From positions 992,001-1,056,000 of the forward strand of contig CAVXNJ010000004.1 in assembly GCA_963763135.1 (NCBI GenBank): a stretch of DNA of 64,000 nt, read 5' to 3'. The position numbers were made by a program, and so were the translations under genes. Positions 15,661 through 24,485 of the stretch are shown piece after piece. Under the pieces are notes generated by a model. It had not been told where the DNA came from and ran no database searches. It worked only from the letters and a program-made list of their open reading frames with translations. The stretch comes from JANMZO01 sp963763135 (GTDB lineage: Bacteria; Actinomycetota; Acidimicrobiia; Acidimicrobiales; JANYDT01). Each line of letters starts with the position of its first letter. Positions within the stretch are counted from its first letter, which is position 1.

Positions 15661-16638
15661 TCACCACCGCTGTTGGATCGTGAGGCGGGGCCCGTATTTG
15701 GGTGGCTGGGATCCGCCAAGTTGTAGCAGCCGAATCACGCGTCCGCGAAACGGTCGGAACGGCTCCAACAGATCCAGCATCTGCTCGTCGGTTCCGCGTG
15801 GCTCACCCGCGAGGTTCCAGCTCACCCAATTCTTCAGATGAAAGTCGCCGACCGAAACGGCGTCGGCATCCCCGGCGGCGACCGCCATAACCTCAGCGAT
15901 GGACCACGGGCCGATTCCGGGAATTACGGCAAGGGCCTTGCGGACTGCGACATCGGAGCGGTCGGCGGCCGACTGCAAACGGTTAGCGTATGCGGCAGCG
16001 GCTTTGATGGTCGCGCTTCGTTTGCGTTCTACGTTTGCCTGGTGAAAGACGTGCGTCGGCGATCCCTCCACTTCCTTGGGATCAGGCGGAAGAAGCAGCC
16101 GAGGTCCGCGATCGGTTGATGGGGCCGGCTCGCCGAAGAAGCGAACTATGCGCGCATAAGAGCTACGGGCCTCTCTGCCGGTTACCTTCTGTTCCAGGAT
16201 CGTGGGCAGTAGCGCTTCGAAGATTGCCTGTGTGCACGGCGTTCGCATCCGATCGTAGGTGCGATGCAGACGATGGAGTCCCTCGTGATGATCGGGAAAC
16301 GAGTCGTGGTCGTCATTACCTCCAATCAGCACGGGCGCTCGATCGACAAGCCACCGGGCGCCTTCACCCCAAGCCATGACTTCGAACTGGTTCCGGCCGA
16401 CGACGCGAATGCGCTGCGTAGCCGGTCCCTCCGGGGTCCGGGTGGCGCGCCAGAACCCGGTGTCGAGAATACGTACGGTCGGATCGGATCGACCTCGCGG
16501 AAGTGATCCGAGTGTGAGTTTCAGATCCGTCGGGTGCGGAGCGGTCCAGACCCGCGTGATGCTCGGACCAACGGGGGCACACGCCGATTCCGCGGCAGTG
16601 TCGCGTGCCGGGGCGAAAATAGCGTGCGGTACGGTCAT
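15661..16638 (-). CDS. HhH-GPD superfamily DNA glycosylase (AlkA/3-methyladenine type)
   Basis: This 325-residue protein has a C-terminal helix-hairpin-helix/GPD motif: VIPGIGPWSIAEVMAVAAG, then the catalytic aspartate in AVSVGDFHLKNWVSW. Upstream helices (ALLPTILEQKVTGREARSSYARIVRFFG) match the AlkA fold. It should excise alkylated bases. A second, Ada-fused AlkA is encoded at 32888-34429, so this is a stand-alone paralogue. The start is ATG 16638; an in-frame ATG 16647 is the alternative. Confidence 0.8.
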   Translation of the reverse strand: MTVPHAIFAPARDTAAESACAPVGPSITRVWTAPHPTDLKLTLGSLPRGRSDPTVRILDTGFWRATRTPEGPATQRIRVVGRNQFEVMAWGEGARWLVDRAPVLIGGNDDHDSFPDHHEGLHRLHRTYDRMRTPCTQAIFEALLPTILEQKVTGREARSSYARIVRFFGEPAPSTDRGPRLLLPPDPKEVEGSPTHVFHQANVERKRSATIKAAAAYANRLQSAADRSDVAVRKALAVIPGIGPWSIAEVMAVAAGDADAVSVGDFHLKNWVSWNLAGEPRGTDEQMLDLLEPFRPFRGRVIRLLQLGGSQPPKYGPRLTIQQRW

Positions 16639-16742
16639 AAGTTCCACGTCGGGCTTTGTCGGGACGACACGAGCGGGCCGTCGGTGGGTGTCACGAAGTG
16701 CTCGGCGGATGTTTCGGTTTCTTCCGCCGGACGGACCGAGAC

Positions 16743-17354
16743 TCAGGCGATGGGTCGTCGGAGCTCTGAGCCCCGAAGGTGCGACACTTCGTTGAGACTT
16801 CGTACGCTTCGTTCCCCCGTCGAGGCTGCCATCACGCGATGCAGGCTGGTGTACTCGGGGTAGAAGAATCCGACCGGACTGCCGATTCCGAGCACGTGCG
16901 CCATGTAGGTGTTGATGACTCCACCGTGGCAGACAACGGCCACCCGACGGCGGGAGTTCTTCTTCACGATGTCGTTTACCGCTTCGACCACCCCGGCCTG
17001 AAAGACCGCGGGATCGACGTCACGTTCCCATTCGCCCTTGACCATCGCTTGCCAACGCGGATCCTTCGCCGCCTTGAGCTCCTCAACCGGGATGTAGGTC
17101 GACTCATGGCGGTCGTATTCGGCCAACCGGTCGTCGGTGTTGATCGGCAGGCCGAGCAACGACGCCAACGGGGCGGCGGTTTGCTGGGCCCGATTCATCG
17201 GCGAGGCCCACACTTCATGAATCTCCTCTTCGACGAGGTATTTCGCCATCAGTTCAGCCTGGCCGTGCCCGACCGGATCGAGATGGGGATCGGCCGCGCC
17301 GGCGGCGTTTTCAATTCGGAGGGGGAGAGCGTGGCGAACGAAGATCAATTCCAT
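16743..17354 (-). CDS. Histidine phosphatase family protein (phosphoglycerate mutase-like)
   Basis: This is a 203-residue member of the histidine phosphatase superfamily. The RHG-type motif is present as MELIFVRHALPL, the second arginine in VWASPMNRAQQTAAPLA, and the second catalytic histidine in VAVVCHGGVINTYMAHVLG. RHA in place of RHG is common in branch-2D proteins. The substrate cannot be named. It is intact and adjacent to the broken ferredoxin reductase gene. Confidence 0.87.
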   Translation of the reverse strand: MELIFVRHALPLRIENAAGAADPHLDPVGHGQAELMAKYLVEEEIHEVWASPMNRAQQTAAPLASLLGLPINTDDRLAEYDRHESTYIPVEELKAAKDPRWQAMVKGEWERDVDPAVFQAGVVEAVNDIVKKNSRRRVAVVCHGGVINTYMAHVLGIGSPVGFFYPEYTSLHRVMAASTGERSVRSLNEVSHLRGSELRRPIA

Positions 17355-17418
17355 GGTGTGTCCAATCTAACGGGAGCAATCGCCCGAGACGTGTTCGGGA
17401 GCTTCTGTGAACCCGCGT

Positions 17419-18640
17419 TTATGTCGCTGCGGATTGGAGCGCCTCATCCCAACTGGCGTTTTTCAGAAGCAGCTGCCGGTAGGGGATCAGTGCCCGAATC
17501 TTTGTCACCCCAAGGGCCGCCACGAGCCGGTCGGCCCGACGGTAGATCGCCAGCCAGCTTCCATCGGCCGGGTTTCCATCGACCACCTGAACCTCATCGA
17601 ATCCGTCGGCCCGGCCAAAGAACTGGATCTTGTGGCTGTACTGGTCGCTCCAGAAATAGGGAACGGGTTGATAATCCTGAGATTCCCCGACGAGCGTTTG
17701 CGCAGCGGCCACGGCCATCTCGGCCGCGTTGGTCCAGTGTTCGATTCGCATCGAAAGCGCGCCTGTGCCGTCGAGGGACCGGTAACGGATGTTCGGAAAC
17801 CTGGCCACGTCGCCGACTCCGACAACATGGTTGAGCGTTTGCCCGTCGTCGGTCAACGCTCGGCAGCGCGAGTCGACGTTCAGCCCGTCGGCCACCCGCA
17901 GCCCGCTACCCCCGAGCCACTCCGTATTCGGTTGGGCACCGACGCCGACGACGACGTGATCCGCCGCAAGGACGGTACCGTCAGCAAGTTGAACGCTCGC
18001 TGACTCGAAACGCTCGACACTCGTCCCGCAGCGAAGCGTCACCCCGTTTCGCTCGTGGAGCGCTCCGCACGCGGCCCCCATTGCCGGACCGAGTTGCCGC
18101 TCGAGCGGTACCGGTGCCGCTTCTACGATGGTGACGTCGCAACCCAGCGATTTCGCCGTCGCCGCAACTTCGGCGCCGATGAAACCGGCCCCGATCACGA
18201 CGACCTGCTGCCCCGGCTTCAGGGCATTGCGCAATCGGATGCTGTCGGACTTGGTGCGGACAACGTGCGCTGATTGATGAGCGGCTGGAAGCCGCCAGGG
18301 TGCGCGCTCGTGCGCCCGTGGCAACCACGAGTTTGTCGAAACTGAGCGACCGGCCATCGCTCAGTCCGAGTTCTCGCCCGATCGGGTCGACCCGGGTCGC
18401 GGCGATGCCGAGACGCAGGTCGAGCTTCAGACGGTCTTGCAGTTCGGCCGGCGGTCGGAGCTGTATCCGGTCCTCGTCCCACTCGCCGCGGAGAAACTGC
18501 TTCGACAGTGGCGGACGGTCATACGGCAGGGTCTCTTCGTCGCCGACGAGTGTCAGCGAACCGTCGAAGCCGCTGTCACGCAGCGCCTCGGCCGTGCGGA
18601 GGCCGGCGAGTGAGGCGCCGACAATTACGATTTCAGGCAC
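17419..18640 (-). pseudogene. NAD(P)/FAD-dependent ferredoxin reductase, interrupted by a frameshift
   Basis: The first part (GTG 18640) has the FAD-binding IVIVGASLAGLRTAEALRDSG and LSFDKLVVATGARARTL. The rest lies in the next frame from about 18300 and contains the NAD-binding VVVIGAGFIGAEVAATAKSLG, VVGVGAQPNTEWLGGSG and VGVGDVARFPN, down to 17419. Together they make one rubredoxin/ferredoxin reductase of about 405 residues, the type that reduces 3Fe-4S ferredoxins for cytochromes P450 or Rieske oxygenases. Removing one G near 18296-18302 (CTGG to CTG) restores TLRLPAAHQSAHVVRT. The encoding strand otherwise shows no decay, so a read or assembly error is likely. The ferredoxin gene lies upstream, separated by a MITE-like palindrome. 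Confidence 0.85.
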
Positions 18641-18649
18641 GCGTGATCA

Positions 18650-18815
18650 CTAGTGCCCTGTGCCGGAAGAGGTGTGAATACATCACCGAGCCATTTTTGG
18701 TCAGTGCAAGGACGCAGGACGAGGCGCGAGCCGTGCCCTCGCGTGAGGACGAGGACGCAGCAATGACCGAAAAGGGCCGTGAGTTATTCATTCTTTCTCT
18801 GGCACAGGTCACTAG
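18650..18815. mobile_element. MITE-like palindromic element between ferredoxin and its reductase
   Basis: Terminal inverted repeats CTAGTGCCCTGTGCC (from 18650) and its near-complement ending at 18815 match at 14 of 15 positions. The similarity continues inward over roughly 60 bases per arm (TGAATA, TCAC, TTTT-GGTCA and TGC blocks in the same order). A central CGCGAG-CCGTGCC-CTCGCG hairpin follows. ATCA occurs directly outside each end (18646-18649 and 18816-18819), as a target duplication would. It carries no open reading frame. It fills the whole gap between the ferredoxin stop and the reductase start. Confidence 0.6.
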
Positions 18816-18816
18816 A

Positions 18817-19008
18817 TCAGTCAAGGATTTTGATTGCCTGCGTCGGGCAGAGACGGGCGGCTTCTTCGACTTTCGAGCGAAGTTCTTCGCTCGGTGCGTC
18901 GGTCAACAGATAGAGGATCCCGTCGTCTCGGACCTCGAAAACCTCAGGTGCCGAACTTTGGCACAGGGCGTTGCTCTGGCAACGGTCAAAGTCGACCACG
19001 ACCTTCAT
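18817..19008 (-). CDS. 3Fe-4S ferredoxin
   Basis: This is a 63-residue ferredoxin with C10-x5-C16 and a distal C54-P: VVDFDRCQSNALCQSSAPEVF and ARLCPTQAI. Three cysteines with a C-x5-C spacing are typical of single-cluster 3Fe-4S ferredoxins that serve actinobacterial P450 systems. It lies 2 bases after an antibiotic-biosynthesis-monooxygenase-like gene and upstream of its probable reductase. No P450 gene lies in the window. Confidence 0.9.
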   Translation of the reverse strand: MKVVVDFDRCQSNALCQSSAPEVFEVRDDGILYLLTDAPSEELRSKVEEAARLCPTQAIKILD

Positions 19009-19010
19009 GG

Positions 19011-19316
19011 CTATAGCCCCTTGGCGCTGATCGGGTTCAGCCGTTTGATCTCCGGCCGACCGGCGAGAAGCGGAGCGAGTTTCGGGCCGAGCGCCTTCAT
19101 CGCGTCGGAGGTGCCGTGCGCTGCGAGTGCATCGCCGTCGGCGTACAGCTCGTAGAACCAGACCGTAACTTCGTCAGAAAGATCTGCATGCATCGCATAG
19201 ACGATCGTGCCGGCCTCGGCCTCGATGTTCGGCATGTTCGACGAAAAGACGGCGAGAAGCTCATCGCGCTTACCTTCCTGGGCAACGATCTTGGCGATAA
19301 TGGCGACCTTCGACAT
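19011..19316 (-). CDS. Antibiotic biosynthesis monooxygenase (ABM) domain protein
   Basis: This is a 101-residue ferredoxin-fold protein of the ABM/quinol monooxygenase family. It shows VAIIAKIVAQEGKRDELLAVF at the start, AGTIVYAMHADLSDEVTVWFYELYADGDALAAH in the middle and a C-terminal LKRLNPISAKGL. Members act as cofactor-free monooxygenases on quinones or as dimeric stress proteins; the substrate here is unknown. ATG 19316 starts the conserved strand. It is tightly linked to the 3Fe-4S ferredoxin downstream. Confidence 0.85.
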   Translation of the reverse strand: MSKVAIIAKIVAQEGKRDELLAVFSSNMPNIEAEAGTIVYAMHADLSDEVTVWFYELYADGDALAAHGTSDAMKALGPKLAPLLAGRPEIKRLNPISAKGL

Positions 19317-19461
19317 GGCGCATCCTTGTGGTTGATGTGGCACCCAGTGTGCCCCGGGCCAAGTTAGCGGTGACGGATCGAACACGTCGAACCCGCGCAC
19401 ATCCCATCCCGACCTCGGCGGGCAGATCCGCCCTGCGCGGATTTCGTGGCACCATCGAGGG

Positions 19462-19908
19462 ATGGCTGATCGACCCGTGACGTTTTCCACCGGCTTGCCC
19501 GAAACGGTCCTTGACCCTGAACCGACCGAAGCGCTCCAAGCGCTCGAGTCCGCCCTGGCGATTGACAATGTTGACGAGCGTCGGGCGGCAATTTCGCTCG
19601 TGGTCGCCCGGTGGCCGCGCTTTCTCGATGCCTGGGCGCAAATCGGCCGGCTCGGTCGTGACCCCATCGAACGCTATGCGGCGTTCCGGGTGGGCTACCA
19701 CCGCGGCCTCGATCGATTGAGGGCTTCGGGCTGGCGGGGTTCGGGATATGTGCGGTGGCGCAATCCGACAAACCGAGGCTTTCTTCGAGCGCTCGAAGGG
19801 CTGCGATCCGCGGCGGCGGAAATCCAGGAAACCGACGAGGAAGAGCGCTGTGCGCTGTTCCTGGCGCAACTGGATCCTGATTGGAACCGGCGCACCGACG
19901 CCGACTGA
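19462..19908 (+). CDS. DUF3151 family protein
   Basis: This is a 148-residue actinobacterial conserved protein. DUF3151 hallmarks are visible: ETVLDPEPTEALQALESAL, ERYAAFRVGYHRGLDRLRASGWRGSG, NRGFLRALEGLRSAAAEI and ETDEEERCALFLAQLDP. The function is unknown. It is helical and probably cytosolic. It lies 18 bases upstream of the histidinol-phosphatase gene and is likely in the same transcript. Confidence 0.85.
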   Translation: MADRPVTFSTGLPETVLDPEPTEALQALESALAIDNVDERRAAISLVVARWPRFLDAWAQIGRLGRDPIERYAAFRVGYHRGLDRLRASGWRGSGYVRWRNPTNRGFLRALEGLRSAAAEIQETDEEERCALFLAQLDPDWNRRTDAD

Positions 19909-19926
19909 AACGACACCGGAGTAACA

Positions 19927-20748
19927 ATGACTGCTGAACCGGGCGTTCCCGGATCGACGATCCATGCCGAATTGCAAGCGGAGCGTCAGGCGGCGCTCGC
20001 CTTCGCGCTTTCGCTGGCGGATGTGGCCGAGCCCATCACGATGCGGCACTTTCGCTCCACGGGTCTCGTCATCGAAACCAAACCAGACCTCACCGAGGTC
20101 ACCGTGGCCGACCGTTCGACGGAACAGGCGATCCGAGATGCCATCGTGGCTGGCCGCCCAGGAGATGGAATGGTCGGCGAAGAACACGGTGATCTTGCGT
20201 CGAGCACCGGAGCGCGGTGGATCGTGGACCCCATCGACGGTACGAGCAACTACACCCGGGGCGTTCCGATCTGGGCCACGCTCGTTGCTCGCGAGTGCAA
20301 CGGGGTGCTCGACGTGGGCGTGGTCAGTGCTCCGGCGTTGGGACTCCGGTGGTGGGCCGCTCGAGGGCTCGGCGCCTTTGCCGACGGCCGCCGTATCGGC
20401 GTCTCGGCAGTGTCGGAACTCGAGAACGGGTTTCTTTCATACAGCGAGAGCCCCGAATGGGCGGTGAAAGGACGGCGCTCGGGTATCGACGCACTTCGTT
20501 CCCTCGTCGGGCGCGAGCGGGCGTTCGGTGATTTCTGGCAGCACATGATGGTGGCCGAAGGCCAGATCGATATCGCCGCCGAGGCAATCGTGTCGTTCTG
20601 GGATCTCGCCGCCCTGTTGGTCATCGTGGAAGAGGCCGGCGGTCGGTTCAGCGATCTCGACGGCAATGTTCGGGCCGACGGGGGAAGCGCAATCAGTACC
20701 AACGGTCGGTTGCACGACAAGGTGCTCCGGACGCTCGTGGCAGGCTGA
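19927..20748 (+). CDS. hisN: Histidinol-phosphatase (inositol monophosphatase family)
   Basis: This is a 273-residue metal-dependent phosphatase of the IMPase fold. The motifs are GMVGEEHGD (metal Glu), WIVDPIDGTSNYTRGVPIWATLVA and the distal VSFWDLAALLVIVEEAGGRFSDLDG. The GTSNYTRGVPIWATL version is characteristic of actinobacterial HisN, which dephosphorylates histidinol phosphate in histidine synthesis. Another inositol-phosphatase-like substrate cannot be excluded. It follows DUF3151 and precedes MobA. Confidence 0.85.
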   Translation: MTAEPGVPGSTIHAELQAERQAALAFALSLADVAEPITMRHFRSTGLVIETKPDLTEVTVADRSTEQAIRDAIVAGRPGDGMVGEEHGDLASSTGARWIVDPIDGTSNYTRGVPIWATLVARECNGVLDVGVVSAPALGLRWWAARGLGAFADGRRIGVSAVSELENGFLSYSESPEWAVKGRRSGIDALRSLVGRERAFGDFWQHMMVAEGQIDIAAEAIVSFWDLAALLVIVEEAGGRFSDLDGNVRADGGSAISTNGRLHDKVLRTLVAG

Positions 20749-20769
20749 GACCTTTCCGGGGAGTGAACG

Positions 20770-21459
20770 TTGTTTCACCGGAGTGCAATTGTCCTCGCCG
20801 GCGGTGCCAGCCGACGGATGGGACACGACAAGGCCATGCTCAAGCTGGGCGATCTCACGCTCCTCGGCCGGGTGGTCCGCGAGTTGTTGGCGGTCGAACG
20901 CCTGGAAGAGGTCGTTGTCGTCGGCAGTCGCACCACGGTCCCCGAGACAGCGCTGGGCTCAGCTGTGCAACTCATAGCCCCTGGACAGGCGGTGCACTTC
21001 GTCGACGACCGGTGGCCCGGCCAGGGGCCGCTAGGTGGACTCGTTACAGGTCTGGGGTTTCTGGCCGGCCGCCGATCGTCGGAACCCGATGGACCGCCGG
21101 TCACCGCGACGGTGGCAGTCCTGTCGTGCGACCTTCCGAAGCTCACCGGTTCCTCGATCGCAACCCTGTTTGAGGTGTTGGAGCAGGATCTCGATCGGCC
21201 ACGTGCCAACGATGACGAGGATGTCCTTGACCTCGTGATGAGCGCACGGGAGGGGCGGCCACAACCGCTGCACGCTGTGTTTCATCGAGCCGCGCTCGCG
21301 GCCCTGGAACGGCGGTTTCTGGCCGGCGAGCGTCGATTGTTTGCGGCTGTCGCCGAGTTGATTTACAAGGTTGTCCCCGACGAGTCCGGGTCCTCCGACG
21401 ATGCAGATACCCCGGAAGACTGGGCCCGCCTCGCCGGAGCCGGTGGGGACGGGGTCTGA
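20770..21459 (+). CDS. mobA: Molybdenum cofactor guanylyltransferase (MobA-like NTP transferase)
   Basis: This is a 229-residue nucleotidyltransferase with the signature AIVLAGGASRRMGHDKAMLKLG at its N-terminus, VDDRWPGQGPLGGLVTGLGFLAG and the metal-binding VAVLSCDLPKLTGSSI. MobA adds GMP to molybdopterin to form the bis-MGD cofactor. No other molybdenum-cofactor gene is nearby, so a related sugar or MocA-type nucleotidyltransferase remains possible. The start appears to be TTG 20770, directly before the conserved strand. Confidence 0.78.
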   Translation: MFHRSAIVLAGGASRRMGHDKAMLKLGDLTLLGRVVRELLAVERLEEVVVVGSRTTVPETALGSAVQLIAPGQAVHFVDDRWPGQGPLGGLVTGLGFLAGRRSSEPDGPPVTATVAVLSCDLPKLTGSSIATLFEVLEQDLDRPRANDDEDVLDLVMSAREGRPQPLHAVFHRAALAALERRFLAGERRLFAAVAELIYKVVPDESGSSDDADTPEDWARLAGAGGDGV

Positions 21460-21607
21460 CTGCCGGTACGCGGACCGGCGGTGCGTCGCATCGGAGAGCT
21501 CCGCTCGTTGTGCCATTTCGCCCGACCTATCACCGATTCCCACGCCCCGTCACGGCCGTGGACGATCGCCAACGCACCCGGTCGCCGGGTTCAGGGTTCT
21601 GCGGGTG

Positions 21608-21613
21608 TACTTT
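21608..21613 (+). promoter_or_regulatory. -10 box of a leaderless promoter (rhodanese gene)
   Basis: TACTTT lies 6 nt before ATG 21620, with a TG dinucleotide just ahead of it (an extended -10). No ribosome-binding site is present. Confidence 0.5.
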
Positions 21614-21619
21614 GTGGAC

Positions 21620-21973
21620 ATGAGCAATCCGGTGCCGGGCATCGGGGTCAACGAAGTCTTCGAACTGTTGCGTGGGGGCGCCCCGCTTGTCGATGTCCGC
21701 GAGCCCCACGAGTACGAAGAAGTCCGTGCCATCGGTGCACGGCTCGTTCCCCTTCAAAGCGTTCCACAGGCGCTATCGACGTTTCCCACCGATACTCCGG
21801 TCTACGTGATCTGCCGCTCGGGTGGGCGCAGTCATAAGGCTTGCGAATGGTTGCGTCAACAAGGCGTCGACGCGGTGAACGTACTGGGCGGAACGTTGGC
21901 CTGGGTCGAAGCGACGCTACCCACCGAAGCCGGCCCGGTCGCACCCCAAACGAATACCTCAGGCGACGCATGA
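21620..21973 (+). CDS. Rhodanese-like domain protein
   Basis: This is a 117-residue single-domain rhodanese: APLVDVREPHEYEEVRAIGARLVPL, and the active-site loop VYVICRSGGRSHKACEWLRQQG with the catalytic Cys, then NVLGGTLAWVEATLP. It transfers sulfur to or from a thiol acceptor. Its stop overlaps the ATG of the RNase D gene (ATGA), so the two are translationally coupled. The GlpE/ThiI-type partner is not evident. Confidence 0.88.
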   Translation: MSNPVPGIGVNEVFELLRGGAPLVDVREPHEYEEVRAIGARLVPLQSVPQALSTFPTDTPVYVICRSGGRSHKACEWLRQQGVDAVNVLGGTLAWVEATLPTEAGPVAPQTNTSGDA

Positions 21974-23266
21974 GAAACCTGAGGAAAGGGTCGCCGAGTT
22001 CGCCCTCCAGCGACAAGGCCGACATTCCTCACGAGTGGATCAGCACGGGCGAGGCATTGCGCGAACTCGTTCAGACGCTGCTTGAGCAACCGGCGTACGC
22101 CATCGACACCGAGTTCCATCGGGAGCGGACGTACTATCCGCACCTGGCGCTGGTGCAGATTGCCTGGCCCGGCGGTCTGGTTCTCATCGATCCGTTGGCC
22201 GTCGACATCGCGGCGTTTGTTCCGCTGTTCGACTCTGATGTCGTCGCCGTGTTCCATGCAGCCGACCAGGACCTCGAGGTGCTCCAGCACATGACGGGTT
22301 CGGCGCCGAGGCGAATCTTCGACACCCAGGTAGCAGCGGGGTTCGTCGGGTTCTCGACCCCGTCGCTTTCCACCCTGTCTGAGCGGGTGTTGGGCATCCG
22401 GCTGTCGAAGGGCGACCGCCTCACCGACTGGACGCAGCGACCGCTCACAAACGCACAGAAGAACTATGCCGCGTCCGATGTCCTGCATCTTCTGGAGCTT
22501 CGCGATCTGCTCAACGAACAACTGGAGGCGTCCGGTCGTTCGCAATGGCTCGAGGAGGAACTCGCGCTGCTCCAGGCTCGTTCACGCGGCGACGGCCATG
22601 CGGAGCGAGCGTGGTGGCGACTGAAAGACGGACGGGTACTGCGCGGGAAGGACCGACTCATCGCACAGCAGTTGTGCGTGTGGCGGGAGAAGCGGGCCCA
22701 GACAGAAGACAAGCCGGTTCGTTTCGTTCTGCCTGACTTGGCCGTTCTGACGATCGCACAATCGCGCCCGGATTCCCCTGATGCGCTCGGGACCATGCGT
22801 GGGCTCGACGGCCGCTACCTCAAGGGGGGAGCGGGTCGGGAGATCCTCGAAGTGGTCCGAGCCGCAATTGACATGCCCTCGTCGGCGCTCCAGGTCCCGG
22901 TGCCCGACGATTTCGATCGGAAGCTACGACCGGCCCTGACGCTTGTTTCCGCCTGGGTGGCCCAACTCGCGCGGCGACGCGAAGATCGACGCCACCCTCC
23001 TGTCAACCCGTTCGGATCTCGTGAGCCTTCTTCGTGGCGACGCAGACGCTCGCCTGGCGGTTGGATGGCGATCGGAGATAGTGGGCGGCGCGGTACGCAA
23101 GCTCGTTTCGGGCGAAGCGGCCCTGGCGTTCGGAGACGGAAGTTCGCTCGTGCTCGAGGAAAGGTCCGGAACCTCGCTGTCGGTCGACATTGCCAAGCCC
23201 ACCGCAGATTGGGTTCTCGATTCGCCGTCGGCCAGCGACGACGACCCCACAGCCACTATCTCGTAG
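21970..23266 (+). pseudogene. rnd: Ribonuclease D, C-terminal part displaced by a frameshift
   Basis: The DEDD exonuclease domain is intact: YAIDTEFHRERTYYPHLALVQ, LVLIDPLAV, VAVFHAADQDLEVLQ, RIFDTQVAAGF and the YAASDVLHLLELRDLL motif. Two HRDC-like helical regions follow. At about 22972 the frame shifts: WVAQLA should continue into DAKIDATLLSTRSDLVSLLRG, which lies in the +1 frame and ends at 23266. One extra G in GCGCGGCGACGCG explains it. Unshifted, the frame yields an Arg-rich tail (RREDRRHPPVNPF onward) without family likeness. RNase D processes 3' ends of tRNA and other RNAs. Only the last ~95 residues are affected. Confidence 0.85.
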
Positions 23267-23650
23267 CTCCGTGACCTGTCTGCGTTCCATGACGTGTCTG
23301 ACATGGAGCTCACCCGTCGGTCCGGTCTCGATCAGAATTTTGGTCTCCCACGTCACGTTCCGTGAGAACACCCGTCGCATTTCGAAGCGTCGAAAAGGCG
23401 TCGGATGACGACCGGGTCCGGTGACGTTTCGACATACGTGCTGGTAAGAACGAGTGCGAAACGGTCACTCGGAGGCGCCGGCCTGCGGCACTTCCCATCC
23501 TCATGTTCTCATCACATTCGGAAAACCCAGAATAGACAGTCTCGCCACGTACACTTACTGACCAACTTCCAACGGGTCTCGGTTATTGAGAGCCCCCCGG
23601 ACCAACCCACTTGGTTCGATCCCAACCCAGGACGAAGGAGCACTTCCCAA
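23267..23650. other. Intergenic region between RNase D and L,D-transpeptidase genes
   Basis: This is a 384-base spacer without a convincing reading frame. It holds short similar segments (GACCTGTCTG and GACGTGTCTG near the start) and ends in a GAAGGAG ribosome-binding site 10 bases before ATG 23651. I see no clear promoter hexamers, riboswitch or tRNA. Confidence 0.5.
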
Positions 23651-24445
23651 ATGTCGTATCGCTCATCTAGTAGTTCCGCGCGGCTCTTCCGCCGGACCCG
23701 AATTGCCCTGTGCGCTGCGCTCGCACTCGGCGCGGCAATCGTTCCCGGGGCCAACGCTCCAGCGGCCACCAAGAAGCCGGTCGCCACCAAAACGACGATT
23801 CCGAACCCGTGTCCGTCGAAGTCGCTCACAACTGTCGCGGCAATGAACAATACGAAGTTTGGTGCTCCAATTCGTGTCTACAAGGATCCCGATGACAAAG
23901 CGGAGCCGATCACGACGCTGGGCGTAGGAATCGAAGTGAACGGCGTTCCGGTTTTCACCGTGAACTCGCGTGACGGCGACTGGCTGAACGTGAACGTTCC
24001 CCGGCGTCCGAACGGGCTGACCGGTTGGATCAAAGCTTCCGAAGTACACACCTATCAGCATTCGTACTACATCGTGATCCAGCTCAACGCCCGCCGCCTC
24101 ACCGTATGCAATTCGGGACGGGTAATCCAGCAGGAACCCGTCGGTGTCGGCGCGCCCAGTCTCGGACTCACGCCTACCGGATACTTCTACACCGTGGACC
24201 TTCTGCGTCCAAAGGCCGGGAGCCCCTACGGCGCCTTTGCGTTCGGGCTGTCGGGATTCTCCGAGGATCCCCGTATCGAGAAGTTCGCCGGTGGCGACGG
24301 TCGTATCGGTGTCCATGGCACCCGCAACAACTCCGACGTCGGTAAGGCGATCAGCCATGGTTGTATCCGTATGACGAACACCGCCATCACGAAGATGGCC
24401 AAGACGATTCCGCTCGGCGTCCCCGTCAGCATCCAAAACATCTGA
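23651..24445 (+). CDS. Secreted L,D-transpeptidase (YkuD domain) with SH3-like domain
   Basis: This is a 264-residue exported protein. A signal peptide (RRTRIALCAALALGAAIVPGANA) precedes a Thr/Lys-rich linker, an SH3-like domain (residues ~65-135, DGDWLNVNVPRRPNGLTGWIKASEV) and a YkuD catalytic domain. The latter has IGVHGTRNNSDVGKAISHGCIRM with nucleophile C238. L,D-transpeptidases form 3-3 crosslinks in peptidoglycan or attach proteins to it. ATG 23651 is chosen for its upstream GAAGGAG and the signal peptide that follows. It is monocistronic by spacing. Confidence 0.92.
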   Translation: MSYRSSSSSARLFRRTRIALCAALALGAAIVPGANAPAATKKPVATKTTIPNPCPSKSLTTVAAMNNTKFGAPIRVYKDPDDKAEPITTLGVGIEVNGVPVFTVNSRDGDWLNVNVPRRPNGLTGWIKASEVHTYQHSYYIVIQLNARRLTVCNSGRVIQQEPVGVGAPSLGLTPTGYFYTVDLLRPKAGSPYGAFAFGLSGFSEDPRIEKFAGGDGRIGVHGTRNNSDVGKAISHGCIRMTNTAITKMAKTIPLGVPVSIQNI

Positions 24446-24485
24446 CACGTAGGTCGAGAGCGAAGCAACGCCGTAACGGTTGATC

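Noticed and set aside
16779..17834. 351-residue plus-strand open frame
   Set aside because: It is antisense to the histidine phosphatase and ferredoxin reductase genes, which carry clear motifs; typical GC-rich shadow frame.
23000..23274. Arg-rich tail on RNase D in the unshifted frame
   Set aside because: The family's C-terminal helices are found in the adjacent frame, so the tail is an artefact of the extra G.
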